Assembly (NCBI RefSeq): GCF_036023875.1
Contig: NZ_CP107931.1
Span: 4,216,001 to 4,280,000 of the forward strand
Reading direction: 5' to 3'
DNA from: Mycobacterium sp. NBC_00419
Lineage (GTDB): Bacteria; Actinomycetota; Actinomycetes; Mycobacteriales; Mycobacteriaceae
Length of the DNA stretch: 64,000 nt
The notes below the pieces were generated by a model. The model was not told where the DNA came from. It made no database searches and saw nothing but the letters and a program-made list of their open reading frames with translations. Both the position numbers and the translations under genes were made by a program. Below are positions 17,303-27,539 of this stretch, in pieces (the stretch's first letter is position 1; each line of letters begins with the position of its first letter).

Positions 17303-18651
17303 TCGTGGGGTGGCAGATTCGCCGGAGCATCGTCGCTGCCGGTCCAGCTGTCGCCGAGCAGGAACGCGGCGGCTTGCTCGGCCGCTTCGCTGTCGTCGTT
17401 GTCGAGCACGTGGGCGTAGGTCTCCAGGAAGAAGCCGATGTTCGCGTGGCCGATGCGCTCGCTGACGATCTTCGGACTCACCCCGGCCCGCAGCGCCCCG
17501 GTGGCATAGGTATGGCGAAGATCGTGAAACGTGATGCGGGACAACCCAGCCCTGGCCGTCAGACGTTCGAACCGCTGGCGGATCGAATCCGGGTGTGGAG
17601 GACGTCCGTCGGGGTAGGTGAACACGAAGTCACCCGGGTGGTAGCCGTCGCCGAAGAACTCGCGCTCGGTGTCCTGTTGGGCGCGCCACTGCCGCAGGGC
17701 ACCCACCGTCGTCTTGTCGATGGAGATGGTCTGGTCGGCGTTGCGGGTCTTGCCCCCGGCCTTATCGACGACCTGGCCACCGACGACCACCCGATTGTCG
17801 TGCACGGTCACCTTTCCGGCATCTAGATCGACCGCCGACCATTTGAGTCCGCAGATCTGGCCTCGCCGGATCCCGGTGGTCAACTCCAGGAGGAACAGTG
17901 CGGCGAAGCGGTCCTCGCGCACCGAGGCCAGGAAGGTCCGGATCTCCTCAGGTTTCCACACGTGCCGGCGGGTTCGTGGGTTGCGGGGCGGCTTGACGTT
18001 GCTCGCCGGGTTCTCGGAGATGTATTTCCAGGCGACGGCATCGGCGAGTGCCCGGTGCAGGAACGAATGAATGTTGCGGACGGTCTTGGGGGCCAGGCCT
18101 TGCGTCAGGGTCCGGGGAGTCAGGCCCGCCTTGTAGCGTCGGACGGCGTCCCGCGCGGCGTGGATGGAGGTGCCGCATGCCGTGGACAGCTCGCGAGGTG
18201 TCGGTGGCCGCTTGCCGCTGGCGATCAGCTTCGCCCAATGGGTGTACATCACCGCATCGTTGTTCGGTTTCACCCTGCCCTTGGCCAGCAGCATCGCGTA
18301 AAACTGCAGCAGTACCGGCTCATTGAGCGCCTGCAGCCGCTCGCCGCCGACGTGAGGGATGACGTACCACCGGGCATAGTCGCTCCAGCTGCGCCACGTG
18401 GAGGCGTCAAGCGCCGGCTGCACCGCCGTCAGCCAGTCGGTGACGAACTCACCGACTGTCTGCTGCGACGGCCGCACGATTCGGTTGCGATCGGCATCGC
18501 GCATCGCCTCGCGGCAGGCCTCCCACGCGTCACGCTCGGTGTCGTGGCCACCCTTCGTCACCCACGGGAACTGGCCGGTCGAGGGATCTCGCTGCGGCAG
18601 CCGAAACTTGTAGTACCACTTCGCGCCCCGCCGATACACCGAGCCCTTCAT
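17293..18651 (-). CDS. Tyrosine recombinase (integrase)
   Basis: A 452-aa phage-type integrase. The N-terminal arm-binding domain begins MKGSVYRRGAKWYYKFRLP, an SAM-like core-binding domain follows, and the C-terminal catalytic domain carries Arg (TTGIRRGQICGL), the HDLRHTYAT box, His in IGHANIGF and the nucleophile Tyr in ETYAHVL. All catalytic residues are present. Translation is coupled to xis: its stop TGA overlaps the ATG at 18651. It catalyses recombination between tRNA core and element attP. Confidence 0.93.
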   Translation of the reverse strand: MKGSVYRRGAKWYYKFRLPQRDPSTGQFPWVTKGGHDTERDAWEACREAMRDADRNRIVRPSQQTVGEFVTDWLTAVQPALDASTWRSWSDYARWYVIPHVGGERLQALNEPVLLQFYAMLLAKGRVKPNNDAVMYTHWAKLIASGKRPPTPRELSTACGTSIHAARDAVRRYKAGLTPRTLTQGLAPKTVRNIHSFLHRALADAVAWKYISENPASNVKPPRNPRTRRHVWKPEEIRTFLASVREDRFAALFLLELTTGIRRGQICGLKWSAVDLDAGKVTVHDNRVVVGGQVVDKAGGKTRNADQTISIDKTTVGALRQWRAQQDTEREFFGDGYHPGDFVFTYPDGRPPHPDSIRQRFERLTARAGLSRITFHDLRHTYATGALRAGVSPKIVSERIGHANIGFFLETYAHVLDNDDSEAAEQAAAFLLGDSWTGSDDAPANLPPHDIT

Positions 18652-18830
18652 CACGCTCCCAACTCGCGCAGGCCTGCGGTTACCACGTAGATGCGTCCGC
18701 CGAGCCGACGGACCGGCAGCTCGCCCGAGTGGACGAGCCGGTAGGCCGCGGCACGACTGATTCCCAGAAGCTTCGCCGCGTGCGGTACCGCGAGGAGCAG
18801 GGGAAGATCGCTGAACACGTTATCTTCCAA
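18651..18830 (-). CDS. Excisionase-like HTH protein (Xis)
   Basis: Small MerR/AlpA-type winged HTH of 55-59 aa too short for most gene finders: VPHAAKLLGISRAAAYRLVH then SGELPVRRLGGRIYVVTAGL. GTG 18818 gives 55 aa; TTG 18830 (MEDNVFSDLPLLL) has a better placed SD (gagaggtgg) and is preferred. The overlapping TGATG with int fixes the end. Such proteins bend attachment-site DNA and favour excision. Confidence 0.75.
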   Translation of the reverse strand: MEDNVFSDLPLLLAVPHAAKLLGISRAAAYRLVHSGELPVRRLGGRIYVVTAGLRELGA

Positions 18831-19731
18831 TGTAATTCACCACCTCTCACCGTGTCGATCGATTGACCAAGAACCCTGGCAACTGTGGATGGCGCGCGAG
18901 TTGGTGACGGTCCGCGGTCGACGGTCGCGGGGCTGGTCCTGCCGAGTTGAGGAGCGCCACGTGCCGTGGCGTGAAGTGGACCTCGCAGTCACCGGCATAA
19001 CTGCCAGCTAAATGCGCTCAGCACCGCTATGCGACGGTCAAATGAAATCGATTCGTAGCTCATCAATTGGTGCAATTTGGCCTGAGACGCAACGGAACTC
19101 TATGCAACAGGTTCTCGATCGACTCGGGTCAACCCGCGCCGGTTCCTTTCGGTCGGCATTAAGGAACCCGCTGCGAAATCGATAGCGGATGTGCTCGATC
19201 ACGAATTGTGACGGACGTGGACGATGATCGAGCGGCCCTTCTGCGACGGTTCCGGCCTGTCGGTCACGATGACGATGTGCCGACCGCCGTCTGGCCCCTC
19301 GTCGGTTCCCCGTGCGCGTGGGGGTGCGGCGTACTTGGCGCCGCACACTGACACGTTCGCCGGTTGGCGCCTCCGGCGCCGTGCGCGCCGCGCGCGTCAC
19401 CTTGGCCCTCGCTCGGCGGATGGCTTAGTTCGACGCGAGCAGCGCATCCGGGCGCGATGACGTTCGGCGCCGCGGCACCATCTCCGCACCCCTGCGACTG
19501 CCATCGCCCACATTTTCACTACATCCCTGTAGTCTCAACCATCTCATCACATTCCGCCTGCTACCGCCGTGCCTCCAAACTGATTGGCTGGCATAGCAAC
19601 TCGTAGATACTCACCTGATTTTCCTATGGCACATTTGCACAAGGATGTGCGAGATTGGCGGTAGCGAACGTTGCGTTCGCCACCCGGTGGCTTTGAGCGC
19701 CGGGCGATCTCGGGCCTAGGCGGTGATCGAC
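18831..19731. other. Gene-free 0.9-kb stretch upstream of the relaxase, possible oriT
   Basis: No ORF here has credible coding features. It holds short hairpins: gtgcggcg-tacttgg-cgccgcac (19324-19346) and ggcgcc-tcc-ggcgcc (19366-19380), and AT-rich tracts near 19540-19630. Relaxase genes of the MobF group are usually near their nicking site, so this is the natural place for an origin of transfer. No nic sequence could be assigned. Confidence 0.3.
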
Positions 19732-22514
19732 ATGCTGACGATTGCCAAACTGTCGGCCTGGTCGATCAACTACTACAACGACACCGCCTGCGCCGCGGTA
19801 GACGCTCAGAAGGCCGGCGGCGGGCTGGGGGAGTACTACTCCGAACACGACACCCGCACACCCGTTTGGTTGTGCGCCGGTGACGCCCGCCGCGCGGCCG
19901 AACTGGTCGGATTGTCGGACCTCGATCGAGCGGGTGGAGAGGCCAACACCGACACCGTGGAGCGGTGGTTGGTCGGTGGTGAATCGCCCAACGGCGCGAC
20001 GGGTCGCGGGTTCCGAAATGGAAGTGTGCATGGCTTTGATTTGACGTTCTGCGCGCCGAAGTCGGTGTCGTTGATCCGCGCAATCCGAGCCGATGACGTG
20101 GCAGATAAAGCGATCGCGGACGCCCACGCGACCGCGATCTCTGAGGCGTTGGAATACCTTGCGAGCCATGCCGGATACACCCGCGTGCACAACCCGGCGA
20201 CGGGGAGAAGGACCTCGTTCGGCTGCCCGGTTTGGTGGCGATTGCCTATCAGCACGAGACGTCGCGGGCTGGTGATCCGCACCTGCATACCCACGTCATC
20301 GTGCCGAACCGGCAAGCCCGCGGCGACGGTCGATTGGTGTCGATCGATGGCACGTCGCTGTATCACGAAGCCAAGGCCGCCGGAGTCATCTATCAGGCGA
20401 CGCTGCGCCGGGAACTGCACCAGTCGTTGGGTTACGAATGGCTGCCTGTCGATCCCTCAACGGGCATGGCAGAAGTCGCTGGCGTCGACCCGAACAGCAT
20501 CACCGCGTGGTCGCAACGCTCATCTCAACTGCGCGAGTGGGCCGCGGGAAATCTCGACGTGACCGACGGCGGAGCACCCTCCGCGTCGCAGCTCGCGGCG
20601 GCTCAAAAGGCCACGCGACCAAGTAAGCCCGAACAACTCGGCTGGACCGAACTACGTGCCGGGTGGCGCACCGACGACCGTGGCGTGGGCATCGATTCCG
20701 CGGCGCATCGCCGGGCCCGTCGCGACCGTCTCGGAGCGAGCGGCCCCCGGTTTAATCGGCACCGGCTCGCCGACGCCGCCGCCACGATCGAGAAGGCCGC
20801 CTTCACGCGTGCCGACCTCGTCGAGGTCATCGGTGCCCAGTTGCCGGTCGACACTGCCCGCTCGCCACGCGAGCTGGTCGAGGAAGCCGTCGACGAGATC
20901 GCGGTGCGGCTGACCGCCCCACGCGAGGCTCACCAGCGCGAGGGGCATGAGCGGTTCACCCTCGATCTGATCCTGGCTGAAGAAGCCGCCGTGCTCGATC
21001 TCGTCGATGCCCAAGATCCCCGGTCAATCCTGTGGGGCTTGCCTAGTGACATCGACGGCTTGTCGCAGGATCAACAACGCGCAGTGGGAAACATCGCTGT
21101 CTCACCGTGGTTGGTGCAACCGCTGAGCGCACCTGCCGGTGCGGGCAAGACGACCTCCATGCGCGCGTTGGCGGCGATGGCTCGTCGCCGCCGTGATAGC
21201 CGGGTCATCGTGTTGGCGCCGACGGGCAACGCGGTCGACGTCGCGGTCCGCGAAGGCGCCGGCGACACCGGCTACACGATCGCGAAAGCGCTGCAGGACA
21301 TCGGCAATGGCAGCCTGACTTTGGACCCGCGGGACTTGGTCATCGTCGATGAGGCAGGCATGGTCGGCACCGACGACCTACGCCGTCTGCTCACCGCAGT
21401 TACTGGCGCCGGAGTGAAGACCGTCCTGGTCGGTGATCAGCACCAGCTCGCTCCAGTCAAGGCCCGCGGCGGCATGTTCGCCCAGCTCTGCACCGACCTG
21501 CCGTGGACGCAGAAGTTGTCCGAAGTGTGGCGGATCCGCGACCCGGAAGAACGGAGTGCATCCCTTGCGCTGCGCGATGGGGGACCGGCCCCGGTGCGGC
21601 GCGCGATTGAGTGGTATCGCAAGAACGGCCGGCTTAATGCGGGCGACGAGATCGCCATGGCTACAGAAGCTTTGACTGCTTACCGAAGTGACACCGAGGC
21701 CGGCAGAGACAGCCTGCTCGTGTGTGACACCAAAGAGATGGCCGACGCCCTGAACCTACGCATCCACAAGCAGAGCATCGACCCGAACGCGCCCACGGTG
21801 ACCACTGCGCGTGGACGTCATATCTCCGTCGGCGACCTCATCATCAGCCGTCGCAACGACCCCACCATCAGCGTCTACGCCACAGAAAGGACCGAACACG
21901 CGGACCCGGTGCGGAACGGAAACCGTTGGCGCGTTTACGCCGTCGACCCCGACAAACAGCGCATCGCCGCCCGCCGCCTCACCGACGGCGCCCGCACCGC
22001 CTTCACCGGCGAATACCTAGACGACCACATCACCCACGGCTACGCCATCACCGTCCACTCCGCACAAGGCGCCACCGCCGATACCACCCACGCCGTGCTG
22101 CGCGACACCACAAGCCGCGAATTGTTCTACGTGGCGATGAGTCGTGGGCGCCAGTCCAACACGGCCTACCTCGCTCAGCATTTTGGGGACGACGACCACG
22201 GCGGCCAGGGCCTGGCGACCGGCGATAGTGATTCCGGTCGCACGAGTCGACAGGCCGCTGAACTCGCCCGCTCGATCATCGCCAACGACACGGATCGATC
22301 CCGCACCGCTCACAACATCGCCCACGACGCAGGCAGCTATCCGACGATCCCCGAACGTGTTTCGACACTTCTAGGACGTCGGCAGCGGCAAACCGCCGAA
22401 AGGCGTGCTTCATACTCGGAATGGCGACACGCCCGCCTAGGGACTGCGTCGCAAGGCGAACGCGACGTGGGTCAACCCCGGCGTTCCGAGCGCAGCCACG
22501 ACATCGATCTCTAG
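19732..22514 (+). pseudogene. MobF/TrwC-like relaxase-helicase, one-base frameshift
   Basis: Conjugative relaxase of the TraA/TrwC type, about 927 aa if read across one frame change. The first part (from MLTIAKLSAWSINYYND, catalytic Tyr pair) runs to about 20201. It continues in another frame, where the histidine triad HLHTHVIV, a Walker [12 protein letters not shown] and RecD-like helicase motifs ([19 protein letters not shown]) appear. The break is in a run of four G at 20202-20205: restoring one base joins the conserved text THNPATGEKDLV. It is a true deletion, an assembly error or a slippery site. Without correction the nicking and histidine halves are not on one protein. Confidence 0.85.
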
Positions 22515-23041
22515 AGTCTGCAATTTCGGGTGTAACCGTGCTCTCGGGCGCCCGCGCAACGGATCGTCTGGGCGGCGCCGTCCGCCGCTCTGAAATCTGG
22601 CGACCACACCTCTCCTCCCGATGACAGATTCGTCGCCGCGACCCTCCTGCTGCAATCCGAGCAGCCAGGTTCAGCGCTGTATGTGGGCGCCCGCGATATC
22701 AACTTGCAAACGAAGCTGGCGGCTACGGGCCTCCCGTACCTTGAACCGCCGCCGGACATCACCTAGGAAGCCTCTTGGCAAATCGCTGCTCGGCACTCAA
22801 GGCCTGGAGATGGAATCCCGTCGGACTAGACGGCGATCTCCGGGCGGTTGTATCTGCCCGGTGCTACCCTCGCCGCGCGAAAACTTGGGCTAATGATTTG
22901 GAGCGATTCCGATGTTCGACCGGCATGAGAAGTGAGTTGTGGAAATTGCGGCGCACCTCGAACTTGCTGAGCCGCTCACGGCGAGCGGGGCCGCAATGAC
23001 CCTCCCCGCTGCCGTTGCCGACCTTGCGGAATTCGCTTCGC
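22515..23041. other. Gene-free stretch between relaxase and HEPN gene
   Basis: About 530 bp between two convergent genes. Short ORFs here lack coding bias and recognisable products. I see no clear hairpin with a U-tract. It could hold the transcription stops of both flanking genes. Confidence 0.4.
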
Positions 23042-25150
23042 TCAGACGGTCTGATTAGTTGTGGGGGGCGGTGTGTTGGTCTGGCGGCTCTGGAAGAGGT
23101 CGCGGATGTCGCCCATACGCCGAAGGCGGTCATACCGAATGAGATGATCTTCGCGGTAGATCTCCATGTGTTCTGCGAATGAGCGACCAGTGAGGCGAAC
23201 GTTGACGGCCTCGCGGAGACAACGGTAGCCCAACGACTGGGCAAAATTCGACAGCGAAAGGCATCCCGCGTCTGAGATTGGACCACCATGTATCGCTGCA
23301 TTGCGCAATCGCCTTAAGCGCCCCAGTTGGCGATCGAAGTTCCTACCTTGCGCCTCGAGGTGTTGGAAAATCTGCTGCGGGGTCGACAAAATCCGCTCTA
23401 ACTCGCCAAGCCCACGTGCGAGTCGATGATCAGCGTCGGAATAGATCCGGTGTAGCTCAGCTACGTGGCCGCCGGCAGTGACCCGGTTATAGACCGTGTG
23501 CGGACCTGTGAAATGCTCTATCTCCGAACGAATTTGAGCGATCCTCCGCTTCGTTGCCTCATCGACGTTCAACTCGTTCACGCACCACTTGATGGCCAGC
23601 AGCGAGAAGTGGTTGATGAAATGGACAACGCGACGTCGGCTCTCGGCTTTCTTGAAGTAGCGCGACACAAATTCGCCCCAGTCCAGCTTGCCGCCGGTCG
23701 TCCAGGTATTCATATGTTCGATGACGCGCACTGATGCCATGACGACAGCCTGCGGGCTCTCGTCGGCCGCCAACCTCAGCGTCGTGCTCATCGCGATCAC
23801 GCCTTGAATATCGTGGAGCGATTCAGCGTCGATGATCCAACCGTTCGGTGACATCTGTTCGAGGTCGTAACCGAAATGATCGGTGTCCGGATAATACATA
23901 TCGGGGATGTCACCCAGCAGCTCCCAAGACAGGATTGGGGGAAGACATCCATCAACGAAGAGGATCGCCCCGTTCAAGAGCTGCCAGGTGTTTTTCTCGG
24001 GAGGGTTAACTGCCTTCAGTGCTTCGATCACGGCTCGAGCGGTGGCCTCGGCTTCGTGCACCTCGATGCTGGGCAAATGCACACGCGCATAGGTGATGTG
24101 CTGGCTAGATCCCCATGCGTCGTCGCCTCGACGCATTGACTCCGCTTGGGCCGAAGGAAGATTCAGTAGTTCAACTGGTGGGACAGTGAACCGGTCGGCG
24201 AGGTCGGCGCGCCCAATTGCGGACGTCAGAAAGTCTGCGTTGTAGAACGCTACTCGGCCGTGTGCAACCTCGATCTGCGGCAGGCTGGCTTGTTCAAGTC
24301 GCAGCCAGACCACGCAGTCGCCACTCTGCGGTGGCCGGATAAGCGCATTTTCGCAAAGCTCTAAACGTCTCCAGAGGGGCTCGTTGCTTTGTGCACCGCT
24401 ATAGGTTGGATGGTGTTCGACACCCCTTTCTCGGGACAACTCTTCTTGGACTGCGTTGTCAGAGTTGCCAACCAGAGCTTGCAGATCTCTAAATACGCCG
24501 AACGGCCCCAACACGTCAAGATTCCTCAGTTGTCCAATTGACAGCAAGGTGTCGCGGCGGAACGCCACAACGTCGACGGCACAGTTGATGTTGTCTGCTG
24601 ACGACCAAAGGTCACGCCATGCGCTGAGAATCGCTGCATCAGAACGCAGTTGCACTGTTAGTTGCTCAAGAAGCAGACGGACGGCTTCACGCACATCGGC
24701 AACGACGGTGTAGTGGCTTTCTGTCTTGGCTGGTGTTTGTTCGGGAGTCAGTCTCCTCAGGTATGGATCAACGAAACCTGCGATACCATCAGAGATATTG
24801 CCCGGCAGCCACTTTCGCATAAGCCGCGCGATCGGTGACGGCATCACCGTGGGGGAAGTAGGCGTTATCATGCGTGAAAGCAATGACTCGATTTGGTCCG
24901 TGATCGGTTCCACGAGTCTCGTCAATTTCGGCCCCGTCGCCTTGGTGCTGGCGTTAAAATCCTCCATCACCTGCTGCCAGTCGTCATATTGCTTCGATAT
25001 GAAGTTCCGTTGATCGGTTATCCAACCGGTGAGGTCCTCAGCAGCGGCCGGCAGCGTCATCGCGGCGCCAGTGCTACTGATCAGATTCTCGTACTGAAGC
25101 TGCATGTTGAGCTCATCGACTAACAAGCGCTCGTTCCGAATTCTCGCCAT
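23042..25150 (-). CDS. Large HEPN-domain protein, defence-like (HEPN1)
   Basis: A 702-aa protein. The C-terminal HEPN ribonuclease motif R-X4-H is visible as RNAAIH (residues about 616-621), within LRNAAIHGGP. The rest is uncharacterised: an N-terminal alpha-helical portion (MARIRNERLLVDELN), a central PPQSGDCVVWLRL ... HGRVAFYNADFL region and YARVHL. It is clearly a paralogue of the divergent protein starting at 25528, sharing PP(Q/P)(S/T)GD-VVW-RL, AHG/SHG-V-FY, IEH-N-W and GD(I/L)(R/K)(D/N)LF. A good SD (gggagg) precedes ATG 25150. HEPN proteins are common RNase effectors in phage-defence and toxin systems; the target is unknown. Confidence 0.78.
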   Translation of the reverse strand: MARIRNERLLVDELNMQLQYENLISSTGAAMTLPAAAEDLTGWITDQRNFISKQYDDWQQVMEDFNASTKATGPKLTRLVEPITDQIESLLSRMITPTSPTVMPSPIARLMRKWLPGNISDGIAGFVDPYLRRLTPEQTPAKTESHYTVVADVREAVRLLLEQLTVQLRSDAAILSAWRDLWSSADNINCAVDVVAFRRDTLLSIGQLRNLDVLGPFGVFRDLQALVGNSDNAVQEELSRERGVEHHPTYSGAQSNEPLWRRLELCENALIRPPQSGDCVVWLRLEQASLPQIEVAHGRVAFYNADFLTSAIGRADLADRFTVPPVELLNLPSAQAESMRRGDDAWGSSQHITYARVHLPSIEVHEAEATARAVIEALKAVNPPEKNTWQLLNGAILFVDGCLPPILSWELLGDIPDMYYPDTDHFGYDLEQMSPNGWIIDAESLHDIQGVIAMSTTLRLAADESPQAVVMASVRVIEHMNTWTTGGKLDWGEFVSRYFKKAESRRRVVHFINHFSLLAIKWCVNELNVDEATKRRIAQIRSEIEHFTGPHTVYNRVTAGGHVAELHRIYSDADHRLARGLGELERILSTPQQIFQHLEAQGRNFDRQLGRLRRLRNAAIHGGPISDAGCLSLSNFAQSLGYRCLREAVNVRLTGRSFAEHMEIYREDHLIRYDRLRRMGDIRDLFQSRQTNTPPPTTNQTV

Positions 25151-25527
25151 CGGCTATGTCCTCCCAGCCATAAGGGCAACAGCACCACCGGTACGGAGTC
25201 GACCACGTCGAGGGCGAGGCCATCGCAGTGCCTTGGCCCGTCGGATGTTCTCCCAGATGGAGGCAAGATTTCGCAGCTGGGCAGCGGGATGGGCCACGGG
25301 TGCAAGCGTCGCACGGGCAACGCCGCGGAGAAGAAGAATCTGAATGTCGCTGGCGGCGGGTCGCATGCCTCAGCCGATTCTCGGGGCTAGAGAATCGGAA
25401 GGTGTGGCAGAGGGTGAGATCCCTACTTAAGCGGTGGCGGCGGCGCCTAATGACCGCCCGCTGCGGAGCGCGCGTTGCAGCTTACAGTCACTGGCATGAG
25501 CAAGAACCCCACACAGGTCCGGCTGGT
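25151..25527. other. Divergent intergenic region of the two HEPN paralogues
   Basis: About 375 bp between two head-to-head genes, so it must contain both promoters. A frame on the plus strand is open through it (from 25228), with an ATG at 25450, so part may be coding if HEPN2 starts earlier. I did not find a convincing palindrome. Confidence 0.4.
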
Positions 25528-27492
25528 GTGAGCCTGTTCGAACAGCACGATCGATGGCTGGAAGAGCTACTTGAGTACACCCACCGCAAGGAAGCGATCA
25601 CTTGCACCTCGGGCCACATGCCGTTGACCGCGATCCTCCAAGAGATCGCCGACGCGTGCGCCGATCCGCAGCCCCACGACCACATGCAGATATATGACTG
25701 GCGATCGAGGGCCTCGGACCTCGCCGACACGCTCGATTGGATCGGACCCGAGCTGAAGACGCTCGTCGCTGTACCGGGACAGGCAGTCCTTCTGGCCATC
25801 ACCAACGATTTGTTGGCCTCTGGGCCAAACGGAGGCGCACGCCTCGACGACAGCAAGCGCCCTGTAGTTGACGCCGCCAATGCAGCCCTCATCGCGACCG
25901 TCGGCGGCGACGACGTGTTGGTCGCGGCCTGGCGCGACCTAGTTTCTGCGTGCCGGGATGTCGATCACACCCACTACCCGCACGAGAGGGTGGCCTTCCT
26001 GCGCGACACGCTCGTGGGGCTCAGCGCACACCGCAAACAGGACCGCGGCCCTTGGGATCCCATCTCCGCGGCTGCGAATGTCCTGGTGGGGTATCAGGGC
26101 AGCGTGCAGCTGGCACAAAGGATGGTCGGTGATCCGCGGGGAGCGACCGAGCCCTACGACGTGCATGCGCGGTCGGCTCTGGCAGAGGACGAGCTAGCAG
26201 ACCTGGCTGAGCGCTGCGTCGTCGTGCCGCCACCCACCGGGGATTACGTGGTCTGGTTCCGGCTCGCTCCCGCCTTCGTCCGCAGTGCATCTTGCGTCAG
26301 TCATGGCGACGTGACGTTTTATGACGCGCCGACCCTCGCCAGTGCGCTGGCCGCAGACTCCCAGCGTGTTCGCGAGCTATTCGACGTTGTCCCGGAGGAA
26401 CTGCTGACTAACGAGATCCGAGAGCTCCAGCTGTCCGGCCAGGTCACCGACCAAAGTGGCTTCGAATACGAGCCGCAGCTGGTCTACGCGCGCGTCGTGG
26501 TTCGTGGCGTTCAGCGTCACCACGCTGTGAACGCAGCCCGGAGTTACCTCGATGCGGTCTTGGCCATTGTCGGTGTCCACGACGATATGTGGAAGGTGTT
26601 GGGGGGAACTCTGCTCTTTGACGGGACTCCGTCCTACTTCCCCGCCGTCCGCTGGGGACTAAAAGAACCGCTCCCCGAGCCCGTCTTCTACGAGAATGAT
26701 CACTTCACTTCGTACTTGCGCGAAATGACTGCGGCGGGGGACGTGATCACTGCATCGGCGGTAGAGATGTTGCAGCCCGTCCTGCGTCTCCAGGCGGCGC
26801 TTGCCTCCACTCCGCGATCAGATCCTGAGGCCACGGTGATGTCTGCAGTTCGAGCCATCGAACACTGCAACAGGTGGGCGGCGCCCCTCGCGGGCCACAA
26901 GTGGTACGCGTTCGCCGCTGACTACCTGTTCGACGAGTACACCGTTACGGCATTCGCTCGTCGTGCAGTTGAGGACGTCTTCGCCGCGGTAGTTCATCAT
27001 GTCCCCGATCGCTCGCCGGGCGCTCGCTTACCGGTGGAGTTGGCGACGATCATTGCCGAAGTCACCGAATCTGGCTGGGGCTTGCGCCTCGACAGGCAGA
27101 AGGCGTTGGATCACGTGGCTGCGTTGAAACGAATCTATCGGGGACACTGGTTGGTCCGTCGGCTCAACGAGACCGACGACATCCTGTCTTCGAGCATTAC
27201 ACTCGCCGCCGCTTTCGCTGTTGAGCGGCAACGCCTTGAAAGCCGGGTGGCACGGCTTACCCGCTCCCGTAACGCAGCGATTCACGGGGGCCCGTTGTCG
27301 GCCGCCGCGTGCGACAGCATCGCCGACTTCGCTGCGGTCATTGCGCGGAAGGCGCTGAACACCGCAGTGCGGGCCATCGTCGCCGGCCAGGCGGTCGACG
27401 CATACGCCGCTGCCCAGCGGGACGACTACCGCCAACGCAGTCAGAACCTCGTTTCCGGCGGCGATCTGAAGAACCTGTTCACCCTTACCTAG
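25528..27492 (+). CDS. Large HEPN-domain protein, paralogue of HEPN1 (HEPN2)
   Basis: About 654 aa from the GTG at 25528. That start (MSLFEQHDRWLEELLEY) aligns with the beginning of the divergent paralogue, whereas an ATG at 25450 would add 26 residues without counterpart. The HEPN motif RNAAIH is at residues about 581-586 in RSRNAAIHGGPLS. Middle regions match HEPN1 (PPPTGDYVVWFRL, SHGDVTFYD, VMSAVRAIEHCNRW). Its overall identity to HEPN1 is moderate. It is the first gene of a likely operon with HEPN3 and the STAND-like ATPase. RNase activity is inferred from the motif. Confidence 0.76.
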   Translation: MSLFEQHDRWLEELLEYTHRKEAITCTSGHMPLTAILQEIADACADPQPHDHMQIYDWRSRASDLADTLDWIGPELKTLVAVPGQAVLLAITNDLLASGPNGGARLDDSKRPVVDAANAALIATVGGDDVLVAAWRDLVSACRDVDHTHYPHERVAFLRDTLVGLSAHRKQDRGPWDPISAAANVLVGYQGSVQLAQRMVGDPRGATEPYDVHARSALAEDELADLAERCVVVPPPTGDYVVWFRLAPAFVRSASCVSHGDVTFYDAPTLASALAADSQRVRELFDVVPEELLTNEIRELQLSGQVTDQSGFEYEPQLVYARVVVRGVQRHHAVNAARSYLDAVLAIVGVHDDMWKVLGGTLLFDGTPSYFPAVRWGLKEPLPEPVFYENDHFTSYLREMTAAGDVITASAVEMLQPVLRLQAALASTPRSDPEATVMSAVRAIEHCNRWAAPLAGHKWYAFAADYLFDEYTVTAFARRAVEDVFAAVVHHVPDRSPGARLPVELATIIAEVTESGWGLRLDRQKALDHVAALKRIYRGHWLVRRLNETDDILSSSITLAAAFAVERQRLESRVARLTRSRNAAIHGGPLSAAACDSIADFAAVIARKALNTAVRAIVAGQAVDAYAAAQRDDYRQRSQNLVSGGDLKNLFTLT

Positions 27493-27539
27493 CCGGGTCT
27501 GGAGCTGAAACCCCGACCGCGCATGATCGAAAGTCACGC

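Noticed and set aside
19038..19606. ORFs between xis and the relaxase
   Set aside because: Arg- and Pro-rich translations with no SD, no conserved text; shadows of GC-rich DNA.
22437..22893. Short ORFs after the relaxase
   Set aside because: No coding bias, mutually overlapping frames on both strands.
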